From the NCBI GenBank assembly GCA_021801265.1, contig JAJYYE010000011.1, positions 171,666 to 235,665 of the forward strand: a DNA stretch of 64,000 nucleotides. Direction: 5' to 3'. The stretch is from Pseudomonadota bacterium (lineage in GTDB: Bacteria; Pseudomonadota; Gammaproteobacteria; Halothiobacillales; Halothiobacillaceae). The notes below the pieces were generated by a model that worked only from the letters and a program-made list of their open reading frames with translations, was not told the DNA's origin and made no database searches. Positions 35,536-46,100 of the stretch are shown piece by piece. How positions within the stretch are numbered: the stretch's first letter is position 1; each line of letters opens with the position of its first letter. Made by a program: the position numbers and the translations under genes.

Positions 35536-38500
35536 TTATCCGACCAGAGTTTTCCCTTCTCGCAAGAACTGCTCGATCATGTCGGCAGGAACCCCCGGGC
35601 TGAACAGAAAACCCTGTAGCACATCACATTTGAGCAAGCGCAGGAGTCTGGCCTGTTCTTGGGTTTCTGCGCCTTCGGCCACTACCTGCATGTGCAGGGA
35701 ATGTGCCAGAGAAATTATCGTGGAGACGATGCTCAGATCGTCCGCACTGCTGGCCAGATTGATAATGAACGCGCGATCGATCTTCAGCGTGCTGACAGGC
35801 AACTTGGCGATATAACTGAGCGAAGAGTAGCCGGTACCGAAATCGTCGATGGCCACCGTCAATCCCATGGCCCGGATCAAGTGCAGTTTTTCGATATTGG
35901 CCACGATGTCCTGCATGATCAGGCTTTCGGTGATCTCAAGCTCCAACCTGCTGGCGATATCTGCATCGCCCTTCACGACCTCATCGATCATATGGACAAA
36001 ATTATTCCTTTGTAGTTGGATCGGGGAAACATTGACCGCGATCCGGGGGGGATTAAGTCCTTTTGCGGACCATGCCTGAGAATCCTTGATCGCCTGTTCC
36101 AGCGCCCATTGCCCCGCTTCCAGAATCATTCCGGTTTCTTCCAGCAAGGGAATAAATTTAATGGGCGGAACCAAGCCAGAATCCGGCTCGTTCCAGCGCA
36201 TCAATGCCTCAAGCCCACAAATCGAACCCGTCTTGAGGTCAATTTTTGGTTGGTAATGCAAAACCAGTTGTTTCAGTTCCAACGCCTGCCGCAGCTTGTT
36301 TTCCAACAATAGCTTTTCAGACACACGGGCGTTGAACACCGGGTCATAAAACAGATAGGGATCCCCGGAATGTCGGGCCTTACGGAGTGCCGCTTCCGCA
36401 TTGCGTAACAAAGTTTCGATATCACCACCGTCGGTCGGATAGGCCGATACCCCGGCACGCACCGAAACCCGCAGTTCCTGCGTACCAATCTGATAGGGTT
36501 GATTCTGGATGACCGATAGGATCCGCTCGATAATCGGATGAATCCCTTCATCGGCATCCTCCGGGCGGGTTGCGATCCCGAAGAGATCGGCAGAAAAGCG
36601 GGCCAACACATCCGTTTCGGTCATCATCCCTTTTAACCGCAACCCCAGTTGACGCAGTAACTCATCACCCGCCTGACGCCCCAAGGTTTCATTGATATCG
36701 CTGAATCGATTGAGGTTGAGCATAATCACGGACAGCCTCTTGTGGTCGCGCCCGGCACCGGTGATCTTCTGCGCGACTCGGTCCAGAAAAAGCGTGCGAT
36801 TGGGGAGCCCCGTTATGGCATCGAAATACGCCAGATAGTTGAAGCGCTTGTCCTTTTCAATATGGTTGAGCGCAAATGAAATATCCCCCGCCATTTCAAT
36901 GAGCAACTTCATCTCTTCAGCATCGAACACATTAACTTCCGACGCATAGAGCGTTAATACCCCAACCGGCTCATCTTCCATCATCAGGGGGAACAGGGCA
37001 ACGGACCGGTAGCCCCGACTCAGTGCTTCGTCCCGTAACGACACCATGGACGGGTCCGTGGCAATATTGTTGCAGATCACGGGCTTTCCCTGAGTGAGTG
37101 CGCGCGCGGTCAATGGACAGAATCCCGGTGTTTCCTCCACGGTGAGACGGATCTGATCCAGATAACCCTCATCGTGCCCCGCTCTCGCAATGGGAACGAT
37201 TTCTCCGGCGTCGAGATCAAGCATCCCAATCCAGGCAAACACAAATTTGCCATTCTCAACGGCGATGCGACAGGACTCATTGAACAGCTCCTGCTGCTCC
37301 CGGACCCGAACGATGGTCGTGTTGATCCCACTGAGCACCGCATAGATCCGGTTGAGACGCAAAATCCTCGTCTCATACGCTTTCCGCTGTGTAATATCAC
37401 GCCCGGTGGTGGATAGGTATTTCAATGCCCCATCCGGCCCTTTATGCGCAATAATGACTTGCAAAATCGGAATCTCACGTCCATCGCGCCGAAGAAAAGC
37501 GGTTTCTCCGCTCCAAATGCCATTCATAACGGCATGGGGAATGCCTTCACCCTGTACCAGTTTGGCGGCCCATTCGGGGTGGCGATCCTCGATCCGTTGA
37601 GTACTGATGTCCTCATTGTCACCAAACCCCAACATCTTCCGGCCGGCCTGATTGAGATAAAATAATTTACCTTCGGGACTTGTAGTACCCACCAAATCGG
37701 GCGTGGCTTCAATAATCGCCACCAAACGTGCCTGATCTTCTTGGATACGCTGTCGCGCCACAATCTCCGCGGTCAGATCTGCTGTGCGCGCCTCCACCAT
37801 CTGCTCGAGGTTGTCATGTAGTCGTGCCCGTTCCAGCGCGATGCCCACCTGATGACCCACGCCATGAAGTGTCTCCAGGTCCTCATCCTTGAATAGACCC
37901 TGCTCGGAGCCGACCAGGTTCATGATCCCTGCTGTGTAGCTACCGCTCCACAGGGGCACGCTCGCGTGGTAACGCAGGCCGCAGGTATCCCCCTGCGCAA
38001 ATTTCAAACGTTCGCATTCGAGGATGTTGGCGGCATGATCCAACTCATTGGCAAGAAAACGACGGCGACACTCGCAAAGCCCATCCATTGCCCCCTCGCC
38101 GAGGAGCGCAGGAGGCAAATTACGGACCGATGCCATCCGGAAACTACCGTTCTCCCATAATGAAATCCACCCTGCCCGCACGCCGGGCAGTTCCATAGCA
38201 TGCTCCAGCGCCTTGTCGCAGACTTCACGCTCATTCACCGCATGGTTTAATCCCTCGGCAATGTGATAAAGGCCACTTAATCTGCTGTTTGAGTCAGCCA
38301 GGTCGCGCTGCCGCTCCTTGAGTTCATCGCTGATGTGCACAGCATCCTCATAGACTGAAATCAACAGATCAACGATTTGCTGTCGTTCGGCGGTGATAAA
38401 ATGGGTTTGCCCGCCAAGATGGATTTCCGCACCCATCAGCATTTTCTGAGTCTTGCGCAACTCAGTGTTCATCAGCAGGTAATCAATCCTCGCCATCAGA

Positions 38501-38856
38501 TAGCGCTCTTCATAAGGCTTGCGGATGAAATTATCAGCCCCGCACTCCAAGCCTTTCATGATGTCCCGGACATCGGACAATGTAGTCAGCAGGATAAAAG
38601 GCACGCGCCGAAGCTGATCGTCTTGCTTGATCGCACCACAAAACGAAAACCCGTCCATCTCCGGCATCATGACATCACTGATAATGAGTGAGGGTATATG
38701 TCGCCGAACGGCCTCCAAGGCTTGTTTCCCATTAGGGGCAACCACAACCGTAAACCCCTGTTCCTCAAGTAGGTAACGTAGTTTTTCCGCTTGAGTCGGG
38801 CTGTCCTCAGCGATCAGGATTTCAATGCCGTCATTTCTATTTGTTGCAGGATTCAT
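35536..38856 (-). CDS. Response regulator REC-GAF-PAS-GAF-GGDEF(degenerate)-EAL, predicted c-di-GMP phosphodiesterase
   Basis: A soluble protein of 1106 residues. Receiver domain 12-125 with E17-D18, phospho-acceptor D61 (ISDVMMPEMDG) and the conserved Lys in IRKPYEE; GAF about 195-345; coiled coil; PAS about 375-490; GAF about 515-665; GGDEF-like 672-835; EAL 850-1100. In the GGDEF domain the motif is SADLF (755-759) and the metal-binding LD.D.F is LNLNRF, so cyclase activity should be lost. The EAL site is complete: EALMRW, NVSPIQL, LEITES, IDDFGTGYSS, LKID, AEGAET, QGFLFS. It overlaps the CheB gene stop by one base and is the likely output of the chemosensory operon. Confidence 0.92.
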   Translation of the reverse strand: MNPATNRNDGIEILIAEDSPTQAEKLRYLLEEQGFTVVVAPNGKQALEAVRRHIPSLIISDVMMPEMDGFSFCGAIKQDDQLRRVPFILLTTLSDVRDIMKGLECGADNFIRKPYEERYLMARIDYLLMNTELRKTQKMLMGAEIHLGGQTHFITAERQQIVDLLISVYEDAVHISDELKERQRDLADSNSRLSGLYHIAEGLNHAVNEREVCDKALEHAMELPGVRAGWISLWENGSFRMASVRNLPPALLGEGAMDGLCECRRRFLANELDHAANILECERLKFAQGDTCGLRYHASVPLWSGSYTAGIMNLVGSEQGLFKDEDLETLHGVGHQVGIALERARLHDNLEQMVEARTADLTAEIVARQRIQEDQARLVAIIEATPDLVGTTSPEGKLFYLNQAGRKMLGFGDNEDISTQRIEDRHPEWAAKLVQGEGIPHAVMNGIWSGETAFLRRDGREIPILQVIIAHKGPDGALKYLSTTGRDITQRKAYETRILRLNRIYAVLSGINTTIVRVREQQELFNESCRIAVENGKFVFAWIGMLDLDAGEIVPIARAGHDEGYLDQIRLTVEETPGFCPLTARALTQGKPVICNNIATDPSMVSLRDEALSRGYRSVALFPLMMEDEPVGVLTLYASEVNVFDAEEMKLLIEMAGDISFALNHIEKDKRFNYLAYFDAITGLPNRTLFLDRVAQKITGAGRDHKRLSVIMLNLNRFSDINETLGRQAGDELLRQLGLRLKGMMTETDVLARFSADLFGIATRPEDADEGIHPIIERILSVIQNQPYQIGTQELRVSVRAGVSAYPTDGGDIETLLRNAEAALRKARHSGDPYLFYDPVFNARVSEKLLLENKLRQALELKQLVLHYQPKIDLKTGSICGLEALMRWNEPDSGLVPPIKFIPLLEETGMILEAGQWALEQAIKDSQAWSAKGLNPPRIAVNVSPIQLQRNNFVHMIDEVVKGDADIASRLELEITESLIMQDIVANIEKLHLIRAMGLTVAIDDFGTGYSSLSYIAKLPVSTLKIDRAFIINLASSADDLSIVSTIISLAHSLHMQVVAEGAETQEQARLLRLLKCDVLQGFLFSPGVPADMIEQFLREGKTLVG

Positions 38857-39923
38857 TACGTTACTCCATTCGCATTGCTGCCACCGTAACTCACCAGTTT
38901 CACCAGGACAGAAGCAATCTCCTCCGGAGGAAGGATATACCTTGCCGCATCAAGCTTGATCGCCTCGCCCGGCATACCGTGCACAACTGAACTTGCCTTG
39001 TCCTGAGCAATGGTGATCGCGCCTTTTTCCCTCAACAAGGCCAGCTCGTCCGCGCCGTCGCGCCCCATACCGCTGAGCAAAATGGCGACGGCCGTCGAAT
39101 CATACACTGCGTTCACCGAGCGAAACAGATACGACACGGACGGACGAAGACCATTCTCTGGGTCATCCTGCGTCAAGACAATTCTGTCCATGTGGTTGAT
39201 CATCATCTGATGTCCATCTGGAGCGACATAAATATGCCCCGCCAGAAGCCGATCCCCCTGTTTGGCCATCTGCACGGGCAGGCTGGAGGATTGTCCCAAC
39301 CAATCCACAAACCCCTGTATAAAACCCACAGCCATATGCTGAACAATCAATAGAGGAACCGGAAAGGTCCTGGGCAATGCTGCAAGCAGCGTATGAAGTG
39401 CCGGCGGCCCGCCTGTGGAGGCGCCGATCGCCACAATGCGCATCCTTGCCGGGGCCACAGGCAATTTCGCGTCAACCGCACGAGTTATTGGTAACACCAA
39501 ACGACGGGGCCAGCGGCGAACCACCTTAATCTCGGACATCAATTTCACGGTCTGTACCAATGCCTGCACGGCGGTTTCATGATCCAGATGATCGACACCA
39601 ACCAGACGAGGCAGTACCGCCAAGGCGCCGACTTCCATGGCATCGAATGTGTCTTTGGTCACCTCGGGGTTGTTATTTCCGCTCATGACGATAATGGGAC
39701 GGGGATCAGTTTCCATGATCCGGCGCGTAACTTCCAAGCCATTCATTTTCGGCAAGTGAAGTGCCATTACGATGACATCGGGCTGATAGCGGCGAACAGC
39801 ATCCAGTGCCGCCGCGCCATCCGGCACAATGCCAACCACACAGATTTGCGCATCAGCGCTGAGTATGTGGATAAGCAATGCTTGCTCTGCCGACAAAGCT
39901 TCTACAATCAGGACATTGATCAA
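38856..39923 (-). CDS. CheB-type methylesterase with degenerate receiver (cluster 2, WspF position)
   Basis: 355 residues with the CheB layout. The esterase triad is complete: S169 in GASTGG, H196 in VQHMAV, D289 in GMGRDG. The receiver domain is degenerate: the acidic pair is replaced by E8-A9 (VLIVEALS), the phospho-acceptor position is A54 (IVMALHLPKMNG), and the conserved Lys segment reads VLPRLV. So it cannot be switched by normal Asp phosphorylation. The start is TTG with GAGGCGG five bases before it; no in-frame ATG is close. It follows the CheA-REC gene by 151 bp and is coupled to the EAL response regulator. Confidence 0.92.
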   Translation of the reverse strand: MINVLIVEALSAEQALLIHILSADAQICVVGIVPDGAAALDAVRRYQPDVIVMALHLPKMNGLEVTRRIMETDPRPIIVMSGNNNPEVTKDTFDAMEVGALAVLPRLVGVDHLDHETAVQALVQTVKLMSEIKVVRRWPRRLVLPITRAVDAKLPVAPARMRIVAIGASTGGPPALHTLLAALPRTFPVPLLIVQHMAVGFIQGFVDWLGQSSSLPVQMAKQGDRLLAGHIYVAPDGHQMMINHMDRIVLTQDDPENGLRPSVSYLFRSVNAVYDSTAVAILLSGMGRDGADELALLREKGAITIAQDKASSVVHGMPGEAIKLDAARYILPPEEIASVLVKLVSYGGSNANGVT

Positions 39924-40074
39924 GGGGGCCGCCTCATCATAACTATGGATTCAGATTCTGGCGTTCCGGCAGGCTCACCCAAAGGTCCTTCCTGCGCAAA
40001 GATACAACGCCGCTGCCTTGCCATCATCAGGCAAACATATATTGATCGTGATTCCTCAACACGACGTTCATGAG

Positions 40075-42387
40075 TCAAATAAACCTGCTGATAATGTCCA
40101 GTAAATTACTCTGCTCGAAACTGCTTTTGACAATATAAGCGTTGGCTCCGACATCAATACCCCGTTCCCGATGTTCGCGTGTTCCGAGCGCGGTGACCAG
40201 CACGACCGGAAGGGCCGAAAGTTGCTTGTCTGCACGGACCTTTGCGGTCAGATCAAACCCATCCATACGGGGCATTTCCACATCCGAAACGATCAGATCG
40301 AAATGAGCGGTCTTGAGCGTCGTAAAGGCATCCATACCGTCTACTGCTGTAGTCACCCGATAGCCTGCAGTTTCCAGGATATTTTTCAGCAAGGCACGGG
40401 AGGTGATTGAATCCTCGACGACAAGAATGGATTGTTCCCTCTTGCGCGCTTGTCGCACCACGCCGGGAACGATCGGATATGCAGCAGGGTTCACGGCAGA
40501 CTTGAGCAGGTCGGAAACATTGAGTACCGGTACCACCTCCCCTGTACCCAGAACGCTCGCCCCAGAGAGGTTTCGGACGCGCTCGAGTTGCGCGCCCAGC
40601 GACTTCACAAGGACGTCTTGCTCACCGACGATCTCCTCGATACAAAATGCGATATGTTGCGCGCCCAGTGCCAGTACAATCACGGTGAGTGTGTCTGTCG
40701 ATTCACCCATCGGGGCTTTTCTCGGAAATTCCAGCACATCACTGAGCCAGACCAGGGCCAGCACCTGACCATCGAATGAAATCGATTCCCGATTTTCAAC
40801 CGTCTTAATGGCCAGTCGGTCAACCCGTATCACGTGGTCCACATTGATTGCAGGGATAATGAACTGTTGTCCGCCTGCACGCACGATGACGCCTTGAAAA
40901 TTGGCCAGCGTGAGTGGCAGGATAATCCGAAACTCTGTACCGACACCCAGGGTGGATGAAAGCACAATGCTCCCCCCCAGTTGTTCAACCTTTTCCTGCG
41001 CGATCGCCAAACCCAGTCCGCGCCCGGAAACATCCGTAACCATCGAACTGGTTGAAACACCCGATTGAAAAACGAACGCCTGGACGTCTGTATCGCCAAG
41101 TTGCGCCATTAATTCGGGGGAAACCAGTCCCATTTTATCGAGCGCCGTCCTCACTCGGGCAGGATCGATCCCCATTCCATCGTCAGACACATGGATTTCG
41201 ATCTTGCCACTATCGGGCTGAGCGATAGCAATACTGATTGTTCCCTGCTTCGGCTTCCCTCGCGCCTGTCGTTCGATCGGTTGTTCAATCCCGTGATCAA
41301 TACCATTGCGCAACAGGTGAATCAGAGGATCCTTCATTTTCTCCAGAATACGGCGATCGATTTCAATCTCCCCTCCCTGGAAGACTACCTCAATAGTCTT
41401 TCCTTGTTCCCGTGCCAATTCCCGAGCGAACCGTGGAAGCGTTTCAAGCAGTGATCCAAACGGCAATAACTGCATCTCCTTGACGTCCGACAACAGGCTA
41501 TCGGTCATTCCCGTCAGGGTACGGAGATCCTGTTCAGCAGATTTTTTTAAAGAGACCAGTCGATCTTCAAGCGTTTTGATGAAATGCTGATCGGCATCAA
41601 GATAGCCCAGTAGTTTCTGCACAACCTGATCATTTTTTCCTGCAGTATGGCGCCCGGACGGATCGGATTTCTCGGCTTGCCGAATGAGAGGCTGGATTCG
41701 CTTTCGTTCAGCCTTCCAAACAGAAAGTATGGTCGCAGCCTCACGAATTTCCTGGGCACGCTGACTGGATGCCAGCCGGGGCGAGAGCAATTCTTCCGTT
41801 TGCCTCATCACACCATCCAATTTTGCCGTGGATACCCGGACGGTCGCGGAGAGAAAATCATGTGGCGGCGAGATCGGCATGGGTACGTCACCGCTCGCTT
41901 CCTGCAGTACGTCCGACGGGGAAATGGGCTGAGTATCCGACGATGGGGTTTCGCTGGAGGGGAGCCGTTCGAAAAATCGCCCCGCCAGTGCCCCGCCCAG
42001 TTGACGCACCAGTCTGTCGATATCTGAGCTACGCGCCTCGGAACCTTCGGCTGATGAAACAAGTACCCCACCCAGCATATCGATGGTTTGGTGCAGAAGA
42101 TCGAATAAGGGGGCTGAAAGTGACAATTGACCGCCCTTTAATCGCGCCAACACACTTTCCATTGCCTGGCAGACCGATTCGATCTGAATCAGATCCACAG
42201 CACGGGCTGCGCCCTTGAGGCTGTGCACCTCGCGAAAAACCCGCTCGATGATTTCCATTCGCCGGGCATCCGAGGGCTTTTGCTCCAGCTCGAACAAACC
42301 CGACGATATCGACTGAAGATGCTCGTCCGCTTCGATTCGAAAGGTCGCCAGCAATCGTTTCAGGAATTCATCGTTGTGTTTGGCCAT
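40075..42387 (-). CDS. CheA-type hybrid histidine kinase with C-terminal receiver (WspE-like)
   Basis: About 770 residues. HPt domain with H55 (REVHSLKGAARA), a long linker with helices, HATPase domain with HLLRNGIDHGIEQP, DDGMGID and GRGLGLAI, a CheW-like domain, and a receiver domain whose phospho-acceptor is D702 (VSDVEMPRMDG). The fused receiver is typical of WspE and other non-motility CheA proteins, where it may compete for phosphate. The ATG at 42387 has AGGGAAG upstream; an ATG eight codons earlier does not. It lies 61 bp behind the receptor gene. Confidence 0.93.
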   Translation of the reverse strand: MAKHNDEFLKRLLATFRIEADEHLQSISSGLFELEQKPSDARRMEIIERVFREVHSLKGAARAVDLIQIESVCQAMESVLARLKGGQLSLSAPLFDLLHQTIDMLGGVLVSSAEGSEARSSDIDRLVRQLGGALAGRFFERLPSSETPSSDTQPISPSDVLQEASGDVPMPISPPHDFLSATVRVSTAKLDGVMRQTEELLSPRLASSQRAQEIREAATILSVWKAERKRIQPLIRQAEKSDPSGRHTAGKNDQVVQKLLGYLDADQHFIKTLEDRLVSLKKSAEQDLRTLTGMTDSLLSDVKEMQLLPFGSLLETLPRFARELAREQGKTIEVVFQGGEIEIDRRILEKMKDPLIHLLRNGIDHGIEQPIERQARGKPKQGTISIAIAQPDSGKIEIHVSDDGMGIDPARVRTALDKMGLVSPELMAQLGDTDVQAFVFQSGVSTSSMVTDVSGRGLGLAIAQEKVEQLGGSIVLSSTLGVGTEFRIILPLTLANFQGVIVRAGGQQFIIPAINVDHVIRVDRLAIKTVENRESISFDGQVLALVWLSDVLEFPRKAPMGESTDTLTVIVLALGAQHIAFCIEEIVGEQDVLVKSLGAQLERVRNLSGASVLGTGEVVPVLNVSDLLKSAVNPAAYPIVPGVVRQARKREQSILVVEDSITSRALLKNILETAGYRVTTAVDGMDAFTTLKTAHFDLIVSDVEMPRMDGFDLTAKVRADKQLSALPVVLVTALGTREHRERGIDVGANAYIVKSSFEQSNLLDIISRFI

Positions 42388-42448
42388 ATTGATCTTCCCT
42401 GAGGCGAGCATATCCAGGAGGCAAAACTACTCATCGGAATTGTCCCGG

Positions 42449-43912
42449 CTATAGGGGCTTTCGCCCGATCATGGAAGCCAGCATTTGCCCCAGTTCATGC
42501 AAACCCTGGGCAGCTTTCTCCGCCTGCCGAGTACCGGCAACATTCTGAACACTGGCCTGTTTGATGTTCTCCATCGCCATCGCCACCTGATCCATACCCA
42601 CCATCTGCTGCTGACTCGACGCAGCGATCTGTGTGGCGGCCTGCGCTGCTTCATTGATGTTTTGAGCCAACAGTCGAATGGATTCTCCCGTCTCCGTGGT
42701 CTGCTTCATGCCCGCCTCGACCACCTTGCTGCCCTGCTCGGTCGCCAGCACCGCCGTGCCGGTGGCCTTTTGAATATCACCCAGAATCACCCGCACTTGG
42801 GCCGTAGCCTGCTTGGACTGCTCGGCCAGACTCTTGACCTCCTGGGCCACCACCCCGAATCCCTTGCCGTGTTCGCCCGCCTTCGCGGCCTCAATCGCCG
42901 CATTCACGGCCAATACATTGGATTGTTCGGCCAGGTCGTTCACGGTTGCGATGATCTCGCCAATGGCTTGGCTCTGCTCCGACAGGTGGACGATACTCTC
43001 GGCAATGGAGCCCATTTGCTCCTGGATATGCCGCATACCCACAATGGCTTCCTCAACAGATTTTCGCCCCGTCTGTGAAATCAGCGCCGTCTTTTGCGCA
43101 CTATCGGACACATACCGTGCCTTATCGCTCGCCACCTGTGCCGTCTGTTTGACTTCTTCAACAGTCGCGGTGGTCTCGCTGACCGCACTGGCCGTTTCCG
43201 CTGCGCCCGATGCCACTTGACTCGTCGTGGCCAGGATCTCCGCCGACGAAGAGGTCAGCAAGGTAATGCTTCCCCATAACTGCTGGCCTATGGAGCGGGT
43301 AATCAGAAAACCGACCACCCCCAACACAATAAAGGCCAGAGGGATCCCGATTATGATACTGGCCAATGTACTCCTTGCGCTGAAACGGACCGCGACATCT
43401 CTTTGTAGCAATAATTTTCGTTCTTCTTGATCCATGGCCGCAATCTGTACGCGGATCTCATCCATCGCCTTCTTTCCGCTATTCGTCTGAACGATCTGCA
43501 TGGCTGCATCCAATCCCTTGCTCTTTCTTAGGTCGATGGTTTCCTTGAGTTCGGACAACTTGGCCGCAATGAGCGGTTCCAACGCTGTGATCAACTGCTC
43601 TTGCATAGGATTGTCCTGGGTAAGCACCCGAAGACGCTGCAAGTCTTTTTGGATGGACACCGTCCCGGTCCGATAGGGCATCAGATAGCTGTCATCACCG
43701 ACCAGCAGATAACCGCGCTGCCCGGTTTCGGCGTCTTTCAGCGAAGAAAGCATGTCAGCCAAATCATCAAGCACTTGATAGGAGTGCACTTTCATTCGTG
43801 ACGCTTCAACGAAGCTGGTCGTGCTCCAGTAGGCGATCATGCCAAGAACGACCAGCATAAATAGTGCTAATAGATAGCCCACGCCAATCTTTGTGCCAAT
43901 GGTCCATTTCAT
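42449..43912 (-). CDS. Methyl-accepting chemotaxis protein with CHASE3-like sensor (cluster 2)
   Basis: 487 residues: TM1 about 8-28, a periplasmic helical sensor about 30-175 ([16 protein letters not shown] matches the CHASE3 pattern), TM2 about 182-205, no clear HAMP domain, and a long signalling coiled coil. The hairpin tip is conserved ([20 protein letters not shown]). The C-terminus has no NWETF-type CheR tether. The ATG at 43912 has GGAGGA at ideal distance. As the only receptor in the operon, it is the likely input; the signal is unknown. CHASE3 is a broad, ligand-unassigned sensor class. Confidence 0.93.
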   Translation of the reverse strand: MKWTIGTKIGVGYLLALFMLVVLGMIAYWSTTSFVEASRMKVHSYQVLDDLADMLSSLKDAETGQRGYLLVGDDSYLMPYRTGTVSIQKDLQRLRVLTQDNPMQEQLITALEPLIAAKLSELKETIDLRKSKGLDAAMQIVQTNSGKKAMDEIRVQIAAMDQEERKLLLQRDVAVRFSARSTLASIIIGIPLAFIVLGVVGFLITRSIGQQLWGSITLLTSSSAEILATTSQVASGAAETASAVSETTATVEEVKQTAQVASDKARYVSDSAQKTALISQTGRKSVEEAIVGMRHIQEQMGSIAESIVHLSEQSQAIGEIIATVNDLAEQSNVLAVNAAIEAAKAGEHGKGFGVVAQEVKSLAEQSKQATAQVRVILGDIQKATGTAVLATEQGSKVVEAGMKQTTETGESIRLLAQNINEAAQAATQIAASSQQQMVGMDQVAMAMENIKQASVQNVAGTRQAEKAAQGLHELGQMLASMIGRKPL

Positions 43913-43960
43913 AACTGTCCTCCAAGTAATGTACTGCGGCATATGCCTTATATCTTGTCT

Positions 43961-44599
43961 CTATCCACTGACTGATTCATGCACAATAATTTGCGTATCG
44001 GAAAGGATTCTTTCGGCATCAAGAACCACGATCTGCTCTGACGTCACGCCCCGTAGATAAGCCGCGCGGATACCCGTTAACGTGGGGATCGCCAATTGAA
44101 TTTTCATGGTCGGAATACAGTGCACACCAATAACCTCATCCGCCAAAACACCAAAAGTCATGCACTCGGATTGAAGCACGATGACTTTATTCAGATCAGT
44201 AAACCCCAGCTCCGGCAAATCGAAAAATTTCTTGATATCGATGATGGAAAGTATCTCGCCGCGCAGGTTGATAATCCCCAGAACGAACGCAGGTGTGCAC
44301 GGTAGCGGCGTAAGACGCTCCAGAGGGAGAACTTCCCGAATATAGCGGGATTCGAGCGCATAGTGCTCATGCGCCAGCAGAAACTCAACGACCTCGACAT
44401 ATGTCTCGGCAGATTCCTGCGGGACGGGCTCCTGAGCCAGCTTCACTGCCCGCGATTTCAGAATTTTTTTCACCTCTTCGGGCGAATGTGTCGCCCAATG
44501 CTCAATAGCAGCGCTCCCCTCTCGGGAAGGCGGGACCGAATTCCCGAGAGCGACAGTACTCTTTCCTGGTTTTTCCGGAGAAATCTCTAAGGGACTCAT
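43961..44599 (-). CDS. CheW-like coupling protein with N-terminal extension (cluster 2)
   Basis: The last 150 residues form a CheW domain (VEFLLAHEHYALESRYIREVLPLERLTPLPCTPAFVLGIINLRGEILSIIDIK), joining receptor and kinase. About 60 residues precede it, with no recognised domain. The start is uncertain: ATG at 44599 is used, but no strong ribosome site is seen and a GTG at 44626 is in frame. It follows the CheR gene closely and fits the WspB/WspD type of role. Confidence 0.88.
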   Translation of the reverse strand: MSPLEISPEKPGKSTVALGNSVPPSREGSAAIEHWATHSPEEVKKILKSRAVKLAQEPVPQESAETYVEVVEFLLAHEHYALESRYIREVLPLERLTPLPCTPAFVLGIINLRGEILSIIDIKKFFDLPELGFTDLNKVIVLQSECMTFGVLADEVIGVHCIPTMKIQLAIPTLTGIRAAYLRGVTSEQIVVLDAERILSDTQIIVHESVSG

Positions 44600-44612
44600 G
44601 ATATTGCATCGC

Positions 44613-46097
44613 TCATGGTGTACCACTCATGTTCATATATCGACCGCCCCGATGAGGAAGTTCGGGCAACAGCCCGGTGATGATTTCGATCAACCGCCCC
44701 ACGGTCAATCCGTCCGACGAAGGAAGAAGGTCATCCCTTGGCTGCCGATTCAAAAGCATGAGGGCATTTCTGAAATACCGCTCCGCTTCAGCATGGCGAC
44801 CAAGCTGCAGGCACTGATTGCCCAAGGCAAAATGTGCGAGTACAAAATCGGGATCGAGATAGAGGGCACGCATTAACGATTCCAGGGCAGAATCATACTG
44901 GCCCTGCTCCTGTTGGATCGTGGCAAGCAGGTACAGGTATACCGGATTGAATTTGTCGGAAGCAATCGCTTGTTCACACCAAACCACGGCCTCATCATGT
45001 CTGCCTTCGTTGGCACAGAGCAATGCCTGTTGGGCCAGATCTTCTCGCTGCACCGCCCCCACCATAAAAAGATCGGCCACGGGTAATACAGACCGGGCCG
45101 GATCGATCGAACCATCGGGCGGCGCATCCACAAACGCCAGCGCCTCTGCAGCAAGGAGATTCCTCGGTAATGCAGGCTCATCAAGCTGATACGCGGGATG
45201 AGGTTGTTCGTCAACGGGCTGAACCGTGGGTAACTCGGCATTGGCACACTTCCGGTAGATGGCCGCACCCGGAAAACCGGCGGCGGTATAGCGGGAAAAC
45301 AGGGTAAGAGAGGTTTCAACGGCGCCGACAATCAGCCACCCACCCTCAACGAGTACGTCGTAGAAATGGTCGATGACTTTCTTTGCCTGAGCCGGGGTAA
45401 AATACATCAATACGTTTCGGCATAAGATTACATCCATGGCATGAGTGTTATTGGTTATCGATGAATAAGCATCATCGACCAGATTCAGGTAGGAAAATGT
45501 CACCAGCTCTCGGATACGAGCGTGAATTTCATAATGATCCCCTTTTGTCCGCGCGAAATAATGTGTTCGCATCCAATCGGGCGTATCCCGAAAAGACCAC
45601 GCGCTGTAAACGCCCGCCCTCGCCTTGCGCAGCACTACCGGATTGATGTCCGTGGCCAGGATTGAAACCGCCCATTGGTCGGGACGGGGAATGACCCGAT
45701 CCAGGAGCATGGCGATGGAGTAGGCCTCCTCACCCGTACTACAGCCCGCACTCCAGAACCGTAGCCGTCGATCGGTAGACGCGCGCGCATTCAATAGACT
45801 GGGAATGATCTGTTCTGCAAGTATGTCCAAGCTCCGCTTTTCGCGAAAAAAATAGGTCTCTCCAACCGTTAAATGGCGGGAGAGCACCTCAATCTGGTCG
45901 CGGGACAATGGGGCGGAAAGCAGCCACCGGACACAGCTTAGCGAATCCGGTTGATCGAACTGGCGCGTTGCGGCCTCCAGCCCGCGCTCCAAATCGGCCC
46001 AACGCTTCTTGGGAAAATACAACCCGATTTGTTCCGAAATACAATCACTCAGCTCGGATAGCAGCGTATCGGAAAGATGGATATGAGCAGATTGCAT
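44613..46097 (-). CDS. CheR methyltransferase with C-terminal TPR region (WspC-like)
   Basis: 494 residues. The N-terminal part is a SAM-dependent receptor glutamate methyltransferase: LTVGETYFFREK, SAGCSTGEEAYSIAML (SAM loop) and ILCRNVLMYFTP. The C-terminal part, from about 355 to 470, is made of tetratricopeptide-like helices (DEAVVWCEQAIASDKFNP, YDSALESLMRALYLDPDFVLAHFALG). CheR fused to TPR is the hallmark of Wsp and related alternative chemosensory systems. It starts 3 bases after the upstream cheW-like gene. Confidence 0.94.
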   Translation of the reverse strand: MQSAHIHLSDTLLSELSDCISEQIGLYFPKKRWADLERGLEAATRQFDQPDSLSCVRWLLSAPLSRDQIEVLSRHLTVGETYFFREKRSLDILAEQIIPSLLNARASTDRRLRFWSAGCSTGEEAYSIAMLLDRVIPRPDQWAVSILATDINPVVLRKARAGVYSAWSFRDTPDWMRTHYFARTKGDHYEIHARIRELVTFSYLNLVDDAYSSITNNTHAMDVILCRNVLMYFTPAQAKKVIDHFYDVLVEGGWLIVGAVETSLTLFSRYTAAGFPGAAIYRKCANAELPTVQPVDEQPHPAYQLDEPALPRNLLAAEALAFVDAPPDGSIDPARSVLPVADLFMVGAVQREDLAQQALLCANEGRHDEAVVWCEQAIASDKFNPVYLYLLATIQQEQGQYDSALESLMRALYLDPDFVLAHFALGNQCLQLGRHAEAERYFRNALMLLNRQPRDDLLPSSDGLTVGRLIEIITGLLPELPHRGGRYMNMSGTP

Positions 46098-46100
46098 CTT

